This document shows, piece by piece, positions 25,175 through 33,359 of a DNA stretch of 39,843 nucleotides. The DNA lies in contig CAMYKU010000049.1 of assembly GCA_947259105.1 (NCBI GenBank), positions 1 through 39,843 on the forward strand, given 5' to 3'. The first letter of the stretch is position 1. Every line of letters begins with the position of its first letter. Under the pieces are notes generated by a model that saw nothing but the letters and a program-made list of their open reading frames with translations, was not told where the DNA came from and did not search any database. This stretch comes from an uncultured Alphaproteobacteria bacterium (lineage in GTDB: Bacteria; Pseudomonadota; Alphaproteobacteria; UBA8366; JADFVY01). The translations under genes and the position numbers were made by a program.

Positions 25175-25639
25175 TCATGCGCGGTGATGAATCGTCCAGA
25201 TTTCCTCCACCGTGCTGCCGGCCTGCTGCAGCACCTTGGATACCGCGCAGTAGCGGCGCAGGTCCCGTTTCAGGATTTCGACCGCCACCCGGTCCGAGAC
25301 CGTGGTGAATTCGATGAACAGCCTGACTTCCGGGAACGGCACGTCGACCTCCTTGACCAGACGCGTCCCGGAGCTGTTGACCGTCACCTCGGCGCGCACC
25401 GACATGTTCTCTATTTCGATGCCATTGGCCTTGGCGATCTTGTGCGAGACGACATTGGTGCAGCCGATCAGGCCGGCCATCATGGTCTCCAGCGGCATGA
25501 GCCCCAGATTCGTGCCGCCGCGATCCTTCGGTTCGTCCATGGTAAGGGTCAAATCGCGGCTCCCGACGGTCGTTTTCGTCGGCGTGTCGCAACTGCCGTC
25601 CAGAGTCATGGACCAGATCGTCTTGGGTCTGATCTTCAC
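25175..25639 (-). CDS. OsmC/Ohr family protein (GTG start)
   Basis: OsmC-family proteins reduce organic hydroperoxides through two cysteines. The 154-residue product has Cys60 in LMPLETMMAGLIGCTNVV and Cys131 in LRRYCAVSKVL, the expected peroxidatic and resolving positions. I chose the GTG at 25639 because AAAGGGGG precedes it at good distance and the protein then begins MKIRPKTIWSM, a usual family start. The longer frame to 25750 adds 37 residues not like the family. It is divergent from the molybdenum hydroxylase gene and upstream of the CocE-type gene, with which it may be co-transcribed. Confidence 0.88.
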   Translation of the reverse strand: MKIRPKTIWSMTLDGSCDTPTKTTVGSRDLTLTMDEPKDRGGTNLGLMPLETMMAGLIGCTNVVSHKIAKANGIEIENMSVRAEVTVNSSGTRLVKEVDVPFPEVRLFIEFTTVSDRVAVEILKRDLRRYCAVSKVLQQAGSTVEEIWTIHHRA

Positions 25640-25804
25640 GGTAGTCCCCCTTTGATTTCCCGCCGCAACCGGCAGGAATTGTAGGATTGCCGTCCGACGT
25701 CCCAAAAATTCCAATTGGGGCTGACGACATGTCATTTCCGCATATATCACAAGTTCCCCTCACCCGTTAAACTGGCGCGCAAGAATGACAGACGGGTCGA
25801 CGGG

Positions 25805-28120
25805 ATGGCGAAATTCGGAATAGGGCAGGCGCTGCGCCGCAGGGAGGACGCTCGTTTCCTGACCGGGACGGGGCAGTTCACCGACGACAGGGAGATCGAA
25901 GGGCAGGCGTGGGTCTGCTTCGTCCGTTCGCCCGTGCCCCATGCGCGTATCGCCGGGATCGACGTTGCCGCGGCCGAACAGACGCCCGGCGTCGTCGCCG
26001 TCTTCACCGGAAAGGACGTTGCCGCCGACCCGGGTGTGCGCCCGATGCCCTGCCTGTTCGATTCGAAGGACCGGCATGGCAAGCCCGCCTATATCCCGCC
26101 CCGGCCGATCATGGCGACGGACCGCACCCGGTTCGTCGGCGAGCCGGTCGCCATGGTGGTGGCCGAAACCGAACAGGCGGCCAGGGACGCCGCCGAGGCG
26201 GTGATGCCGGAGTACGACGATCTGCCGTTCGTCACCGACGCGGCGGCCGCCGCCGCGGACGGCGCGCCCCGGATCTGGGACGACTGCGCCGGCAATGTCG
26301 GCATTCACTGGGAGAACGGCCCGCCGGACGAGGTCGCGGCGCTGTTCGACAACGCACCGCATGTCGCCGAAATCGAGATCGTCAACAATCGCGTGATTGC
26401 AAACCCGCTGGAGCCGCGTTGCGCGCTCGCGGATTACGACCCGGAAACCGACGCCACGACGTTGTACTGCCCGAGCCAGGGTGTGCACCGGATGTTCCGT
26501 GTTCTCGCGGGGCGCATTTTCGACTTGCCGAAGGAAAAGCTGCGCATCGTCTCCAACGACGTCGGCGGCGGCTTCGGCGTTCGCAGCAAGACCTACCCGG
26601 AACAGGCGCTGCTCGTCTGGGCGTCGCGGCGGCTTCGGCGTGCGCTTAAATGGCGCGGCGACCGCAGCGAGTCGATGCTCTCCGACAACCACGCGCGCGA
26701 CCACGTCAGCAAGGCGCGGCTGGCGCTGGATGCCGAGGGCCGCGTGCAGGCGCTCTGGATCGAGACGGTCGCCAATATGGGCGCCTACATGTTCGAGAAT
26801 GCGCCCGGCATTCCCACCGTCATCGGCCAGCGCAGCACCGGCACGGTCTACCGGATCCCGGCGCTCTACCACTCGGTTCGCTGCGTTTTCACCAACACGG
26901 TTCCGCTCGACAGCTATCGGGGGGCGGGGCGGCCCGAGACCGTCTACCTTATGGAGCGCCTGATGGATGCGGCGGCCCGCGTCGCACGGCTCGATGCGGT
27001 GGAGATAAGGCGCCGGAACCTCGTCCCGGCAGACGCCATGCCGTACCGGAACGCGATGGGGCTCATGATCGACAGCGGGGATTTTCCGGCGGCGCTCGAT
27101 ATGGCGCTGGCGGAGGCCGGCTGGAGCGGGTTCGACGCCCGGCGGGCGGACGCGGCAAAGCAGGGGCGCCTTCGCGGGATCGGTGTCGCGTGCTCCCTGG
27201 AATGCTCCGGCGGCGCGCCGGAGGAAGAGGCCCGAATCCGGCTGACGCCGGACGGCGGCGCGGTCGTGTACGCCGGCACCTTTCCGCAGGGCCAGGCGCA
27301 CGAGACGGTGTTTCCGCAGGTCGCCGCCGAACTGCTCGGGCTCGATTACGAGCGGATCGAATTCATACCGGGCGGGGACACCGCGGTGGTTGCGGACGGC
27401 TTCGGGACGTCCGCCTCGCGGTCGGCCCATATGGGCGGCAATGCCGTGGCCGGCGCCTGCGAGCGGATCATCGCGGCGGTGCGGCCGGCGGCGGGGCAGA
27501 TGCTGCAGGCGGACCCGGAAGCGCTACGGTTCGAAGGCGGCTTGTTCCATGCGCCGGATGGCGGCAGCATCGGCCTTGCCGAGGCCGCGGCGACGCTTGA
27601 ATCGCCACCCGACGAAACCTACCGCTTCAAGCGCGAGCCCGGCGTCTTCATGTACCCGAACGGCTGTCATATCGCCGAAGTGGAGGTCGAGCCGGAAACG
27701 GGGTCCGTCGAGATCGTGCGGTACACCGCGGTGGACGACAACGGCGTCGTCCTCAACCCGATGATCGTGCACGGCCAGGTCCACGGCGCGGTGGCCCAGG
27801 GGATCGGCCAGGCATTGATGGAAAATACCTGGTACGACCGGGACACCGGACAGCTCTTCACCGTCTCGTTCATGGATTACGCCCTGCCGCGCGCGGACCA
27901 GATCCCTTGCATGTCGGTCCACAATATCATCGTGCCGTGCAAGACCGATGTTCTCGGCGTGAAGGGCGCCGGCGAAAGCGGCTGCTGCGCCGCCCCGCCG
28001 GCCGTGGTGGGCGCGGTGGCCGATGCCCTGAAACATCTGGGAATTCATCATATCGATATGCCGTTGACCCCGGAGCGGGTGTGGCGTGCGATCCGCGACG
28101 CACGCGTAGCCGGCGCCTGA
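25805..28120 (+). CDS. Molybdenum hydroxylase large subunit (CoxL/XdhB-like)
   Basis: This 771-residue protein is a xanthine oxidase-family molybdopterin-binding subunit that would hydroxylate a heterocycle, aldehyde or purine using a Mo-cytosine-dinucleotide cofactor. The N-terminal a/b domain starts FGIGQALRRREDARFLTG. Mo-domain motifs are VGGGFG at 253-258, SYRGAGRPE at 370-378 (the form II type, not the CO-dehydrogenase CSFR loop) and GVKGAGESG with the catalytic Glu724. Start ATG 25805 matches the family N-terminus; an upstream in-frame ATG at 25715 does not. The FAD (CoxM) and 2Fe-2S (CoxS) partner genes are not adjacent, which is unusual. An amidohydrolase gene follows 21 bases later. 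Confidence 0.92.
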   Translation: MAKFGIGQALRRREDARFLTGTGQFTDDREIEGQAWVCFVRSPVPHARIAGIDVAAAEQTPGVVAVFTGKDVAADPGVRPMPCLFDSKDRHGKPAYIPPRPIMATDRTRFVGEPVAMVVAETEQAARDAAEAVMPEYDDLPFVTDAAAAAADGAPRIWDDCAGNVGIHWENGPPDEVAALFDNAPHVAEIEIVNNRVIANPLEPRCALADYDPETDATTLYCPSQGVHRMFRVLAGRIFDLPKEKLRIVSNDVGGGFGVRSKTYPEQALLVWASRRLRRALKWRGDRSESMLSDNHARDHVSKARLALDAEGRVQALWIETVANMGAYMFENAPGIPTVIGQRSTGTVYRIPALYHSVRCVFTNTVPLDSYRGAGRPETVYLMERLMDAAARVARLDAVEIRRRNLVPADAMPYRNAMGLMIDSGDFPAALDMALAEAGWSGFDARRADAAKQGRLRGIGVACSLECSGGAPEEEARIRLTPDGGAVVYAGTFPQGQAHETVFPQVAAELLGLDYERIEFIPGGDTAVVADGFGTSASRSAHMGGNAVAGACERIIAAVRPAAGQMLQADPEALRFEGGLFHAPDGGSIGLAEAAATLESPPDETYRFKREPGVFMYPNGCHIAEVEVEPETGSVEIVRYTAVDDNGVVLNPMIVHGQVHGAVAQGIGQALMENTWYDRDTGQLFTVSFMDYALPRADQIPCMSVHNIIVPCKTDVLGVKGAGESGCCAAPPAVVGAVADALKHLGIHHIDMPLTPERVWRAIRDARVAGA

Positions 28121-28141
28121 CCCAAGGGAGGACAAACGAAA

Positions 28142-29212
28142 ATGCTTTTCACCTGTGCGGCGCACGCGCCATCGACCGAATCCGGGGGTGGCCGAAGGGT
28201 TTCCAACGGCTCGAAGACCCTGACCGTCGACATTCATTGCCACTGCGCCTGCTATGCGGCGGGCGATTTCATGAAGGCGGAATCCGAGCGCGCCGGCAAG
28301 AAGGAACTGGCTTATGGCGGCGGGCTGACGGCGGAGGTCAACGCACAGCAGCTGGTCGACATCAAGCCGAAGATGTCATCGGTGGACGAGCGCCTCGCCG
28401 ACATGGACCGCATGGGCGTCGATATCCAGGCGCTCGCAGTGCCGCCCTATCAGTTCTACTACTGGGCGGAGCCGGAGAGCGGGCGGCAGGCCGCGCGGCT
28501 GATGAACGATCACCTCGCCGAGGTGGCGGCCGGCCATCCGGAGCGGTTCGTCACGCTCGCGACGCTGCCGATGCAGGACACCGGGATGGCGGTCGCCGAA
28601 CTGAAGCGTTGCGTGAAGGACCTCGGCATGCGGGGGGTGGAGATCTCCACCAATGTCAATGGCGAGGAGCTCTCGAGCGCCCGCCTCGCGCCCTTCTTCG
28701 CCGCCGCCGAGGAGCTGGATATCCTGATCTTCATCCACCCGTCCGGCTTCACGCACACGCAGCGGTTCGGCGAGAACTACTTCGTGAATCTGATCGGGCA
28801 TCCGCTGGAATCGACGCTGGCGATCGGCTACCTGATCTTCGACGGGGTGCTCGACCGGCATCCCGGCCTGAAGATCTGCATCGCCCATGGCGGCGGCTAC
28901 GCACCGGCCTATGCCGGGCGGTTCGACCACGGATTCCACGCGCGGCCGGACTGCCGGCAGCATATCTCCGAGCCGCCCGGCAGCTATATGCAGAGGCTGT
29001 ACTTCGACACCATGGTGTTCGAGCCGGACCAACTGGAGTTCCTGATCCGCAAATACGGCGCCGACCACATCCTCCTGGGCACCGACTATCCCTACGACAT
29101 GGGAGAGGACGATCCGGTCGGCCTGGTCAACCGTGTCGAAGGCCTGGGCGACGCGGACCGGGAAGCGGTGTGCGGGCTGAACGCCGCCCGCCTGCTGAAC
29201 CTCGCCCCCTAG
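28142..29212 (+). CDS. Amidohydrolase/decarboxylase of the ACMSD family
   Basis: Members of this family are metal-dependent decarboxylases or hydratases of aromatic breakdown intermediates, such as aminocarboxymuconate-semialdehyde decarboxylase. The 356-residue product has the metal site His32-X-His34 in VDIHCHC, His199 in IFIHPSG, His249 in CIAHGGG and Asp315 in LLGTDYPYD, with the usual barrel layout between. GGGAGGA precedes the ATG. It follows the Mo hydroxylase large subunit with a 21-base gap, so the two are probably one transcript. The first 25 residues are atypical for the family and may not all be translated. Its stop overlaps the convergent gene's stop in the sequence CTAG. Confidence 0.9.
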   Translation: MLFTCAAHAPSTESGGGRRVSNGSKTLTVDIHCHCACYAAGDFMKAESERAGKKELAYGGGLTAEVNAQQLVDIKPKMSSVDERLADMDRMGVDIQALAVPPYQFYYWAEPESGRQAARLMNDHLAEVAAGHPERFVTLATLPMQDTGMAVAELKRCVKDLGMRGVEISTNVNGEELSSARLAPFFAAAEELDILIFIHPSGFTHTQRFGENYFVNLIGHPLESTLAIGYLIFDGVLDRHPGLKICIAHGGGYAPAYAGRFDHGFHARPDCRQHISEPPGSYMQRLYFDTMVFEPDQLEFLIRKYGADHILLGTDYPYDMGEDDPVGLVNRVEGLGDADREAVCGLNAARLLNLAP

Positions 29213-30105
29213 TCTTCAGGTCGTTCGAGCCACAGCCGGGCGACGTCGATCTGGTCGCGGTCACCGCCGAATTTCTTTGCCGCGTCATGCCAGAGCGCGC
29301 TGCACAGCTCGGCGATCGGCGCAAAGGCGCCAAGGGACTTCGCGGTGTCCGCGGCGATCCCGACGTCCTTCGCGAGCAGCGCCAGCGCCATGCCGGTGAC
29401 ATGCTCCGGGTCGGCAATGTAGGGCTTCACCTTCTTTTCGATCGGGTTGTTGCGGCCCGTCGCGGCGGTGGTCATACAGTCCAGCATGACATCCGGCTCC
29501 AGGCCGAACCGCTGGCCGATCGCGAGTGCCTCGAAGGCCGTAATCAGGGCGCTGGCGTTGACGAAGTTGTTGAGCGCCTTCATCGCGTGGCCAGCGCCCA
29601 GGGGGCCGCAATGGATGACCTCGCGGGCCATGGCCTCGAACAAGGGTTGGCAGCGGTCGATGTCGCCCGGATCGCCGCCGGCGGTGATCGAGAGCGTCGC
29701 GTCCGTTGCGAAGACCACCCCGCCGGCGACCGGGGCGTCGACCATGCCGATGCCGCGCGCAGCAAGCGCCTCGCCGAGCGTCCGCGTGTCGACCGGGTTC
29801 GAGGTGCTCATGTCGACCATCACCGCGCCCTTCGACATGTCGTCCGCAATGCAATCTCCCGGCCCCAGCGCAACCTGTCGCACGACCGCGCCGGTCGGCA
29901 GCATCGTTACGACCACGTCGGCGGCGCCGCCCATCGTCGCGAGGGAAGGGGCCGCCGAGCCGCCATGTTCGGCCACGAATTTGTCGACGACGCCTGCCGC
30001 CGCGTCGGCGACGACGAGTTCGAAGCCGGCTCGGGCCAGATGTCCGGCCATAGGGAAGCCCATCTTGCCGAGGCCGACGAAGCCGACCGTTCGAATATCC
30101 GTCAC
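29209..30105 (-). CDS. 3-hydroxyisobutyrate dehydrogenase-family oxidoreductase
   Basis: This 298-residue NAD(P)-dependent beta-hydroxyacid dehydrogenase oxidises a short hydroxy acid; the substrate is unknown. It has the Rossmann motif GFVGLGKMGFPMA at 8-20, the substrate-binding DAPVAGG loop, the catalytic-lysine segment GHAMKALNNFVNA, and the family segment LLAKDVGIA. The start is GTG at 30105 with AGGAG upstream; a longer frame to 30153 gives non-family residues. It lies tail-to-tail with the amidohydrolase gene and head-to-head with the cupin gene, so the three may act in one pathway. Confidence 0.9.
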   Translation of the reverse strand: MTDIRTVGFVGLGKMGFPMAGHLARAGFELVVADAAAGVVDKFVAEHGGSAAPSLATMGGAADVVVTMLPTGAVVRQVALGPGDCIADDMSKGAVMVDMSTSNPVDTRTLGEALAARGIGMVDAPVAGGVVFATDATLSITAGGDPGDIDRCQPLFEAMAREVIHCGPLGAGHAMKALNNFVNASALITAFEALAIGQRFGLEPDVMLDCMTTAATGRNNPIEKKVKPYIADPEHVTGMALALLAKDVGIAADTAKSLGAFAPIAELCSALWHDAAKKFGGDRDQIDVARLWLERPED

Positions 30106-30247
30106 TGCTCGCTCCTGTCGTTCTCCGGCGCCGGCGTGCCGTGCCGGCCGCACAGATCAAGGCTGCGGAATGTCTTTGCACAATAGCAAAAGGATTTATC
30201 ATGGGGCTGCAAAACGGGCGCAACGTCTAACGAAGGAAGAAACGTTC

Positions 30248-30589
30248 ATGATGGTTCTTGACTTGAACGCCGAGCAAGAGTTTTCACTCGATCGGCATAT
30301 CGAAAAAATTCTGGGCACCGAATCTGGCGGAGATTTCACGGTCGCTTGCTGGGAGGCGGGTCAAACCAGCCCCAATCATTGCCACCCTCAGGCCACGGAG
30401 ATGTATTTTTGCATGGAAGGTGGCGGTCACATGAACGTCAATGGCGAGACGGTCAAGATCGAGCCCGGTATGTGCATCGTTCATCCGCCGGGCGAGATCC
30501 ATGAGTATGTCAACGGCGACCGGCGGTCGCTTCTCTTTCGTGTACGATATGGCGACAGTATGGAGTCACGTCACGTCGAGAAGGAATAG
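30248..30589 (+). CDS. Small cupin-domain protein
   Basis: This 113-residue single-domain cupin has motif 1, GQTSPNHCHPQATEMYFCMEGGG, with the His-X-His and Glu metal ligands near residues 37-47, and motif 2, GMCIVHPPGEIHEYVN, near 75-90. Such proteins are metal-binding enzymes or sugar/acid-binding regulators; function is not fixed by sequence. AAGGAAG lies upstream of ATG 30248; a second ATG follows at 30251. A longer reading frame from 29447 is an antisense artefact over the oxidoreductase. No partner gene is adjacent on its strand. Confidence 0.87.
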   Translation: MMVLDLNAEQEFSLDRHIEKILGTESGGDFTVACWEAGQTSPNHCHPQATEMYFCMEGGGHMNVNGETVKIEPGMCIVHPPGEIHEYVNGDRRSLLFRVRYGDSMESRHVEKE

Positions 30590-30968
30590 TGAGTGCCACG
30601 GTGGCAGGAGACTGTCCTGCAATGGGTCTTGGCTGTGTGAAAACTCTCGCGGAGACCATTCGGACGCAAGATTGATTCGCGGCACCCCCATCTGACGCAT
30701 CAACGATTCACCAAGCCCGCACTCTCGATTCTAATGTTGTTGCGTGCGGAAGACGGCTTCCGGAGTTTTTACACAGCCTGGGTCAAGACCGGTCGTTCGA
30801 CAAAATCGACTCATATGACCGGTCCTGGCCGCAAAGCGGACTTGGTAATCTCCATGCAGGGGCGGCCGGTTTGCCGCCCGGAGCCGAGGGCGCAGGGTGG
30901 CGGGAGCGAACCCGTCTCCGGTTTATTCCTCGATCTACGTGTTTTGCCGAATTTTACAGGTGACGTGT
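30590..30968. other. Gene-free spacer with repeat-like content
   Basis: This 379-base spacer lies between the cupin gene and the end of a minus-strand permease gene. It holds a candidate non-autonomous element (30631-30778) and a GC hairpin at 30860-30879 (GGGCGGC/GCCGCCC) that could terminate the minus-strand TTT transcript, although no T-run follows. No credible gene is seen. Confidence 0.7.
30631..30778. mobile_element. Possible IS remnant or MITE with 17-bp inverted ends
   Basis: GGCTGTGTGAAAACTCT (30631-30647) and GGAGTTTTTACACAGCC (30762-30778) are inverted repeats matching at 15 of 17 positions and frame a 148-base segment. TGGGTC occurs on both sides (30623-30628 and 30779-30784) in direct orientation, which could be a target duplication but is not exactly adjacent on the left. 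No transposase frame is present. Sequence past the right end (ACCGGTC-type palindromes) also looks repetitive. Confidence 0.4.
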
Positions 30969-31448
30969 TCAGCCCAGGCCCGGCCACCAGGTCGCCTCCG
31001 GAAACGGCACGTAGAACACATGCGTGAAGATAAAATAGGCTGCGACACAGGCTGCAAGAGGTACGACCAAAGCCAGCGCCATGTTCTTTCGAGTCTTCTC
31101 CAGGGTCAGATAGACCGACGTTAGCAGCAACATCAGGAAGCTGGCCAACCAGAACCCGAGGCCGTGCAGCACGAAGACATAGGCGAGCACGACCAGGAAG
31201 AACACGAGCACGTCGAAGTAGGCAATCCGGTCTTCGGGGGTCAGACGGATGCTTTCCGGCAGGCGCCTCGTAATAGCCCGGAAAACAACGAGCGCGACCA
31301 GAGCCACGGCAAATCCGAAAACAAGGTAGGTGGCGAGGAGGGGAAAGATCCAGTCCTTGATCTCATCGCCACCGTCGGCCGAGAACACGGCACCGACGCC
31401 GAACAGGACCAGCGCGGTCAGGAAGTCCCGGTCCAGGAATACGCGCAT
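30969..31448 (-). CDS. tctB: TTT transporter small permease subunit (TctB family)
   Basis: This is the 4-TM small membrane subunit of a tripartite tricarboxylate transporter, which uses a periplasmic receptor and an ion gradient. The 159-residue product has hydrophobic segments near residues 10-25, 35-55, 75-110 and 125-150. Start ATG 31448 gives MRVFLDRDFLTALVLFGVG, a usual TctB start, with AGGA upstream. It begins 8 bases after the tctA stop. The gene order here is C-A-B, not the classical C-B-A. Confidence 0.88.
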   Translation of the reverse strand: MRVFLDRDFLTALVLFGVGAVFSADGGDEIKDWIFPLLATYLVFGFAVALVALVVFRAITRRLPESIRLTPEDRIAYFDVLVFFLVVLAYVFVLHGLGFWLASFLMLLLTSVYLTLEKTRKNMALALVVPLAACVAAYFIFTHVFYVPFPEATWWPGLG

Positions 31449-31456
31449 GTCGCGTC

Positions 31457-32995
31457 CTACTCCGTTGTTCCAGCCGGGGCCGCCGACGGGCCCTCGGCCG
31501 AAGCGCGCGCGCGTTTCAGCGCCCGCTCCCGCCTGTGTGTCCAAACGACGAAGGCAATCGAAAAAACACTGAGCGCGATCAGGATGATGTTGACGGTGCC
31601 GGTGAAGAAGACGTGGCCGATTGAAGTTGCATCGGCGATGTACATGGCCTGTACGAGTGAGGGTTCGATGATGGGACCCAGAATCAAACCCAGACCGATC
31701 GGGCCGGGGTGAAAACCCAGCCGCCTGATGAGGAAGACAAACAGCCCGAGCCCGAGCATGAAGTAGACATCGAAGATATTGTTTCGGATCGCATAGGCGC
31801 CGATCATGGCCAACAGCATGATCAGGGGGGCCAGAAGCCGCAAAGGAATACGGATGATTCGAGCCAGCACCGGTGCAAACAGGCTGCCGAGGATGAACGT
31901 CACAATCCCGGCCAGCAACAGGGACCAACCGAAGGTATAAATGAGTGTTCCGTCGCTCTGGAAAAGTTCCGGGCCGGGGTTCAGGCCCCGCAGCATCAGG
32001 GCACCGGCGATCACCGCCGCAGGCGAGGAACCGGGAACACCCAGCGTGACCAGGGGAATCATCGCCGCCGGCGCCGCTGCGTTATTGGCGATCTCCGACG
32101 CCGTCACGCCACGCAGGTCTCCCTTTCCAAATTTGCTTTTATCCTTACTCCATCGAACTGCCTCGTTGTAGGAGACCAATGCGGCGATGGGGCTGCCGGC
32201 GCCGGGCAGGATTCCGATGAAAGAGCCGATCACCGCAGAGCGAACGATGTGCACCGGATGCGCGAGCACCTCTGCTATCGTCTTCAGGGTTACACCGCTC
32301 TTGGCTTTGTATTCGGCGATGAATTCCTTCTTGCGCAACTGGGTGACCATTGAAAGAACCTGCGGCACGGCAAAGACGCCGATCAGCCCCGCAACCAGGG
32401 ACACGCCGCCACGAAGCTCCGGGACGCCGAAGGTGAAGCGCGCGACTTCATTGCCGTGACTGATCCCGACACTGCTGATCAGCAGACCGATCGCGCCGCC
32501 GGCGAGTCCCTTCAAGATAGAGTCGCCGGCCAGGCTACCGATAATCGTCAGGGCGAAAACCCCCAGCCAGAAGAACTCGGGCGGACCGAATTTTAGTGCG
32601 ACCGCGATCATCGGCCACGCGAGCAGCAGATAACATGTGGCGCCGAAGAGAGTCCCTATAGCCGAACTGAAGCAGGCTGCGACGATGGCTTCATGTCCGC
32701 GTCCCTGCAGGCACATGGGGTGGCCGTCGAAGCCGGTGGCCATCGCCGCCGGTGTTCCCGGCGTGTTGACGAGCACCGCCGGGATGGCGTCGGAAAACAT
32801 TGCGCAAACGTACAGGCCGCCCAGCATGGCGATGCCGGCGCCGGTCGGCAGGGCAAATGTAAAGGGGACGAGCAATGCCGTGCCCATGGTGGCCGTGAGG
32901 CCTGGAAGAGTGCCGACCACCATGCCGATCATGACTCCCACGGTGAGCCAGAAAATGTAGGACGGCTGCAGCGCCTGCATCAGACCTTCGATCAC
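31457..32995 (-). CDS. tctA: TTT transporter large permease subunit (TctA family)
   Basis: The 512-residue inner-membrane subunit has about 11-12 hydrophobic segments. Family motifs are the early VGTLPGLTATMGTALLVPFTF and the repeat-related second half GILPGAGSPIAALVSY with TLGVPGSSPAAVIAGAL. I use the GTG at 32995 because AGGAG lies about 7 bases upstream; ATG 32980 is a close alternative with GAAGG before it. The frame to 33088 is an artefact, since it crosses the repeat element. A 364-base spacer with repeats separates it from tctC upstream. Confidence 0.92.
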   Translation of the reverse strand: MIEGLMQALQPSYIFWLTVGVMIGMVVGTLPGLTATMGTALLVPFTFALPTGAGIAMLGGLYVCAMFSDAIPAVLVNTPGTPAAMATGFDGHPMCLQGRGHEAIVAACFSSAIGTLFGATCYLLLAWPMIAVALKFGPPEFFWLGVFALTIIGSLAGDSILKGLAGGAIGLLISSVGISHGNEVARFTFGVPELRGGVSLVAGLIGVFAVPQVLSMVTQLRKKEFIAEYKAKSGVTLKTIAEVLAHPVHIVRSAVIGSFIGILPGAGSPIAALVSYNEAVRWSKDKSKFGKGDLRGVTASEIANNAAAPAAMIPLVTLGVPGSSPAAVIAGALMLRGLNPGPELFQSDGTLIYTFGWSLLLAGIVTFILGSLFAPVLARIIRIPLRLLAPLIMLLAMIGAYAIRNNIFDVYFMLGLGLFVFLIRRLGFHPGPIGLGLILGPIIEPSLVQAMYIADATSIGHVFFTGTVNIILIALSVFSIAFVVWTHRRERALKRARASAEGPSAAPAGTTE

Positions 32996-33045
32996 TGGAA
33001 TACTCCTGGTGCAATATCCGTCATGTTGGCTCCGGCTGCACCGGT

Positions 33046-33192
33046 GCGACCTCATGCTTCGAGACGCGGCTGCGCCGCTCCTCAGCATGAGGCTCGAACA
33101 TCTGTGCCTTCATCCTGAGGAGGTTGCGAAGCAACCGTCTCGAAGCCTCATGCTGAGGAGGGCCGTAGGCCCGTCTCGAAGTATGAGGTCGC
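33046..33192. repeat. Dispersed palindromic repeat, three units (copy B)
   Basis: This is the same family as 14536-14645. Units lie at 33046-33092 (forward), 33107-33145 (reverse, shortened) and 33146-33192 (reverse). Forward and outer reverse units share the GCGACCTCAT(G/A)CTTCGAGAC end and can pair into a long stem. The middle unit carries a GGTTGCGAAGCAACC palindrome in place of the GGGCCGTAGGCCC of its neighbour. The cluster fills the spacer between tctC and tctA. Confidence 0.9.
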
Positions 33193-33222
33193 GCCGCTGG
33201 CCGGGCTCGATTCCACGGCATT

Positions 33223-33262
33223 CTGGATTGCCGCGTCGGCCTTCGGCCTCCTCGCAATGACG
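33223..33262. repeat. Second dispersed repeat family (CTGGATTGCCGCG...)
   Basis: CTGGATTGCCGCGTCGG, an inner CGGCCTTCGGCC palindrome and CCTCGCAATGACG form a 40-base unit. This shape (on the reverse strand CGTCATTGCGAGGAGG...GCGGCAATCCAG) is a widespread intergenic repeat in alphaproteobacteria, known from experience of such genomes. It sits 30 bases from copy B of the other family, in the same spacer. The rest of 32996-33359 contains no gene. Confidence 0.8.
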
Positions 33263-33359
33263 ATTTGGTGTTCCGGGCAAAGGTCTCCATCCCAAAGCAG
33301 ACAGGCTGCCCCGGCATCATACGTTGCGATGCGAGGACAGCCTGCAATCCCGAAAGCCG

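Noticed and set aside
27907-30186. Long plus-strand open frame (759 codons) across the Mo hydroxylase end, amidohydrolase and dehydrogenase
   Set aside because: It runs out of frame through one convincing gene and antisense through another, and its product is Arg/Gly-rich shadow sequence.
30734-31027. 97-codon plus-strand frame starting in the repeat-like spacer
   Set aside because: It starts inside the putative element, runs antisense into the end of tctB and has no recognisable domain or binding site.
32996-33088. N-terminal extension of minus-strand TctA to 33088
   Set aside because: The extension translates repeat-element DNA. The GTG at 32995 has a good binding site and gives a family-like N-terminus.
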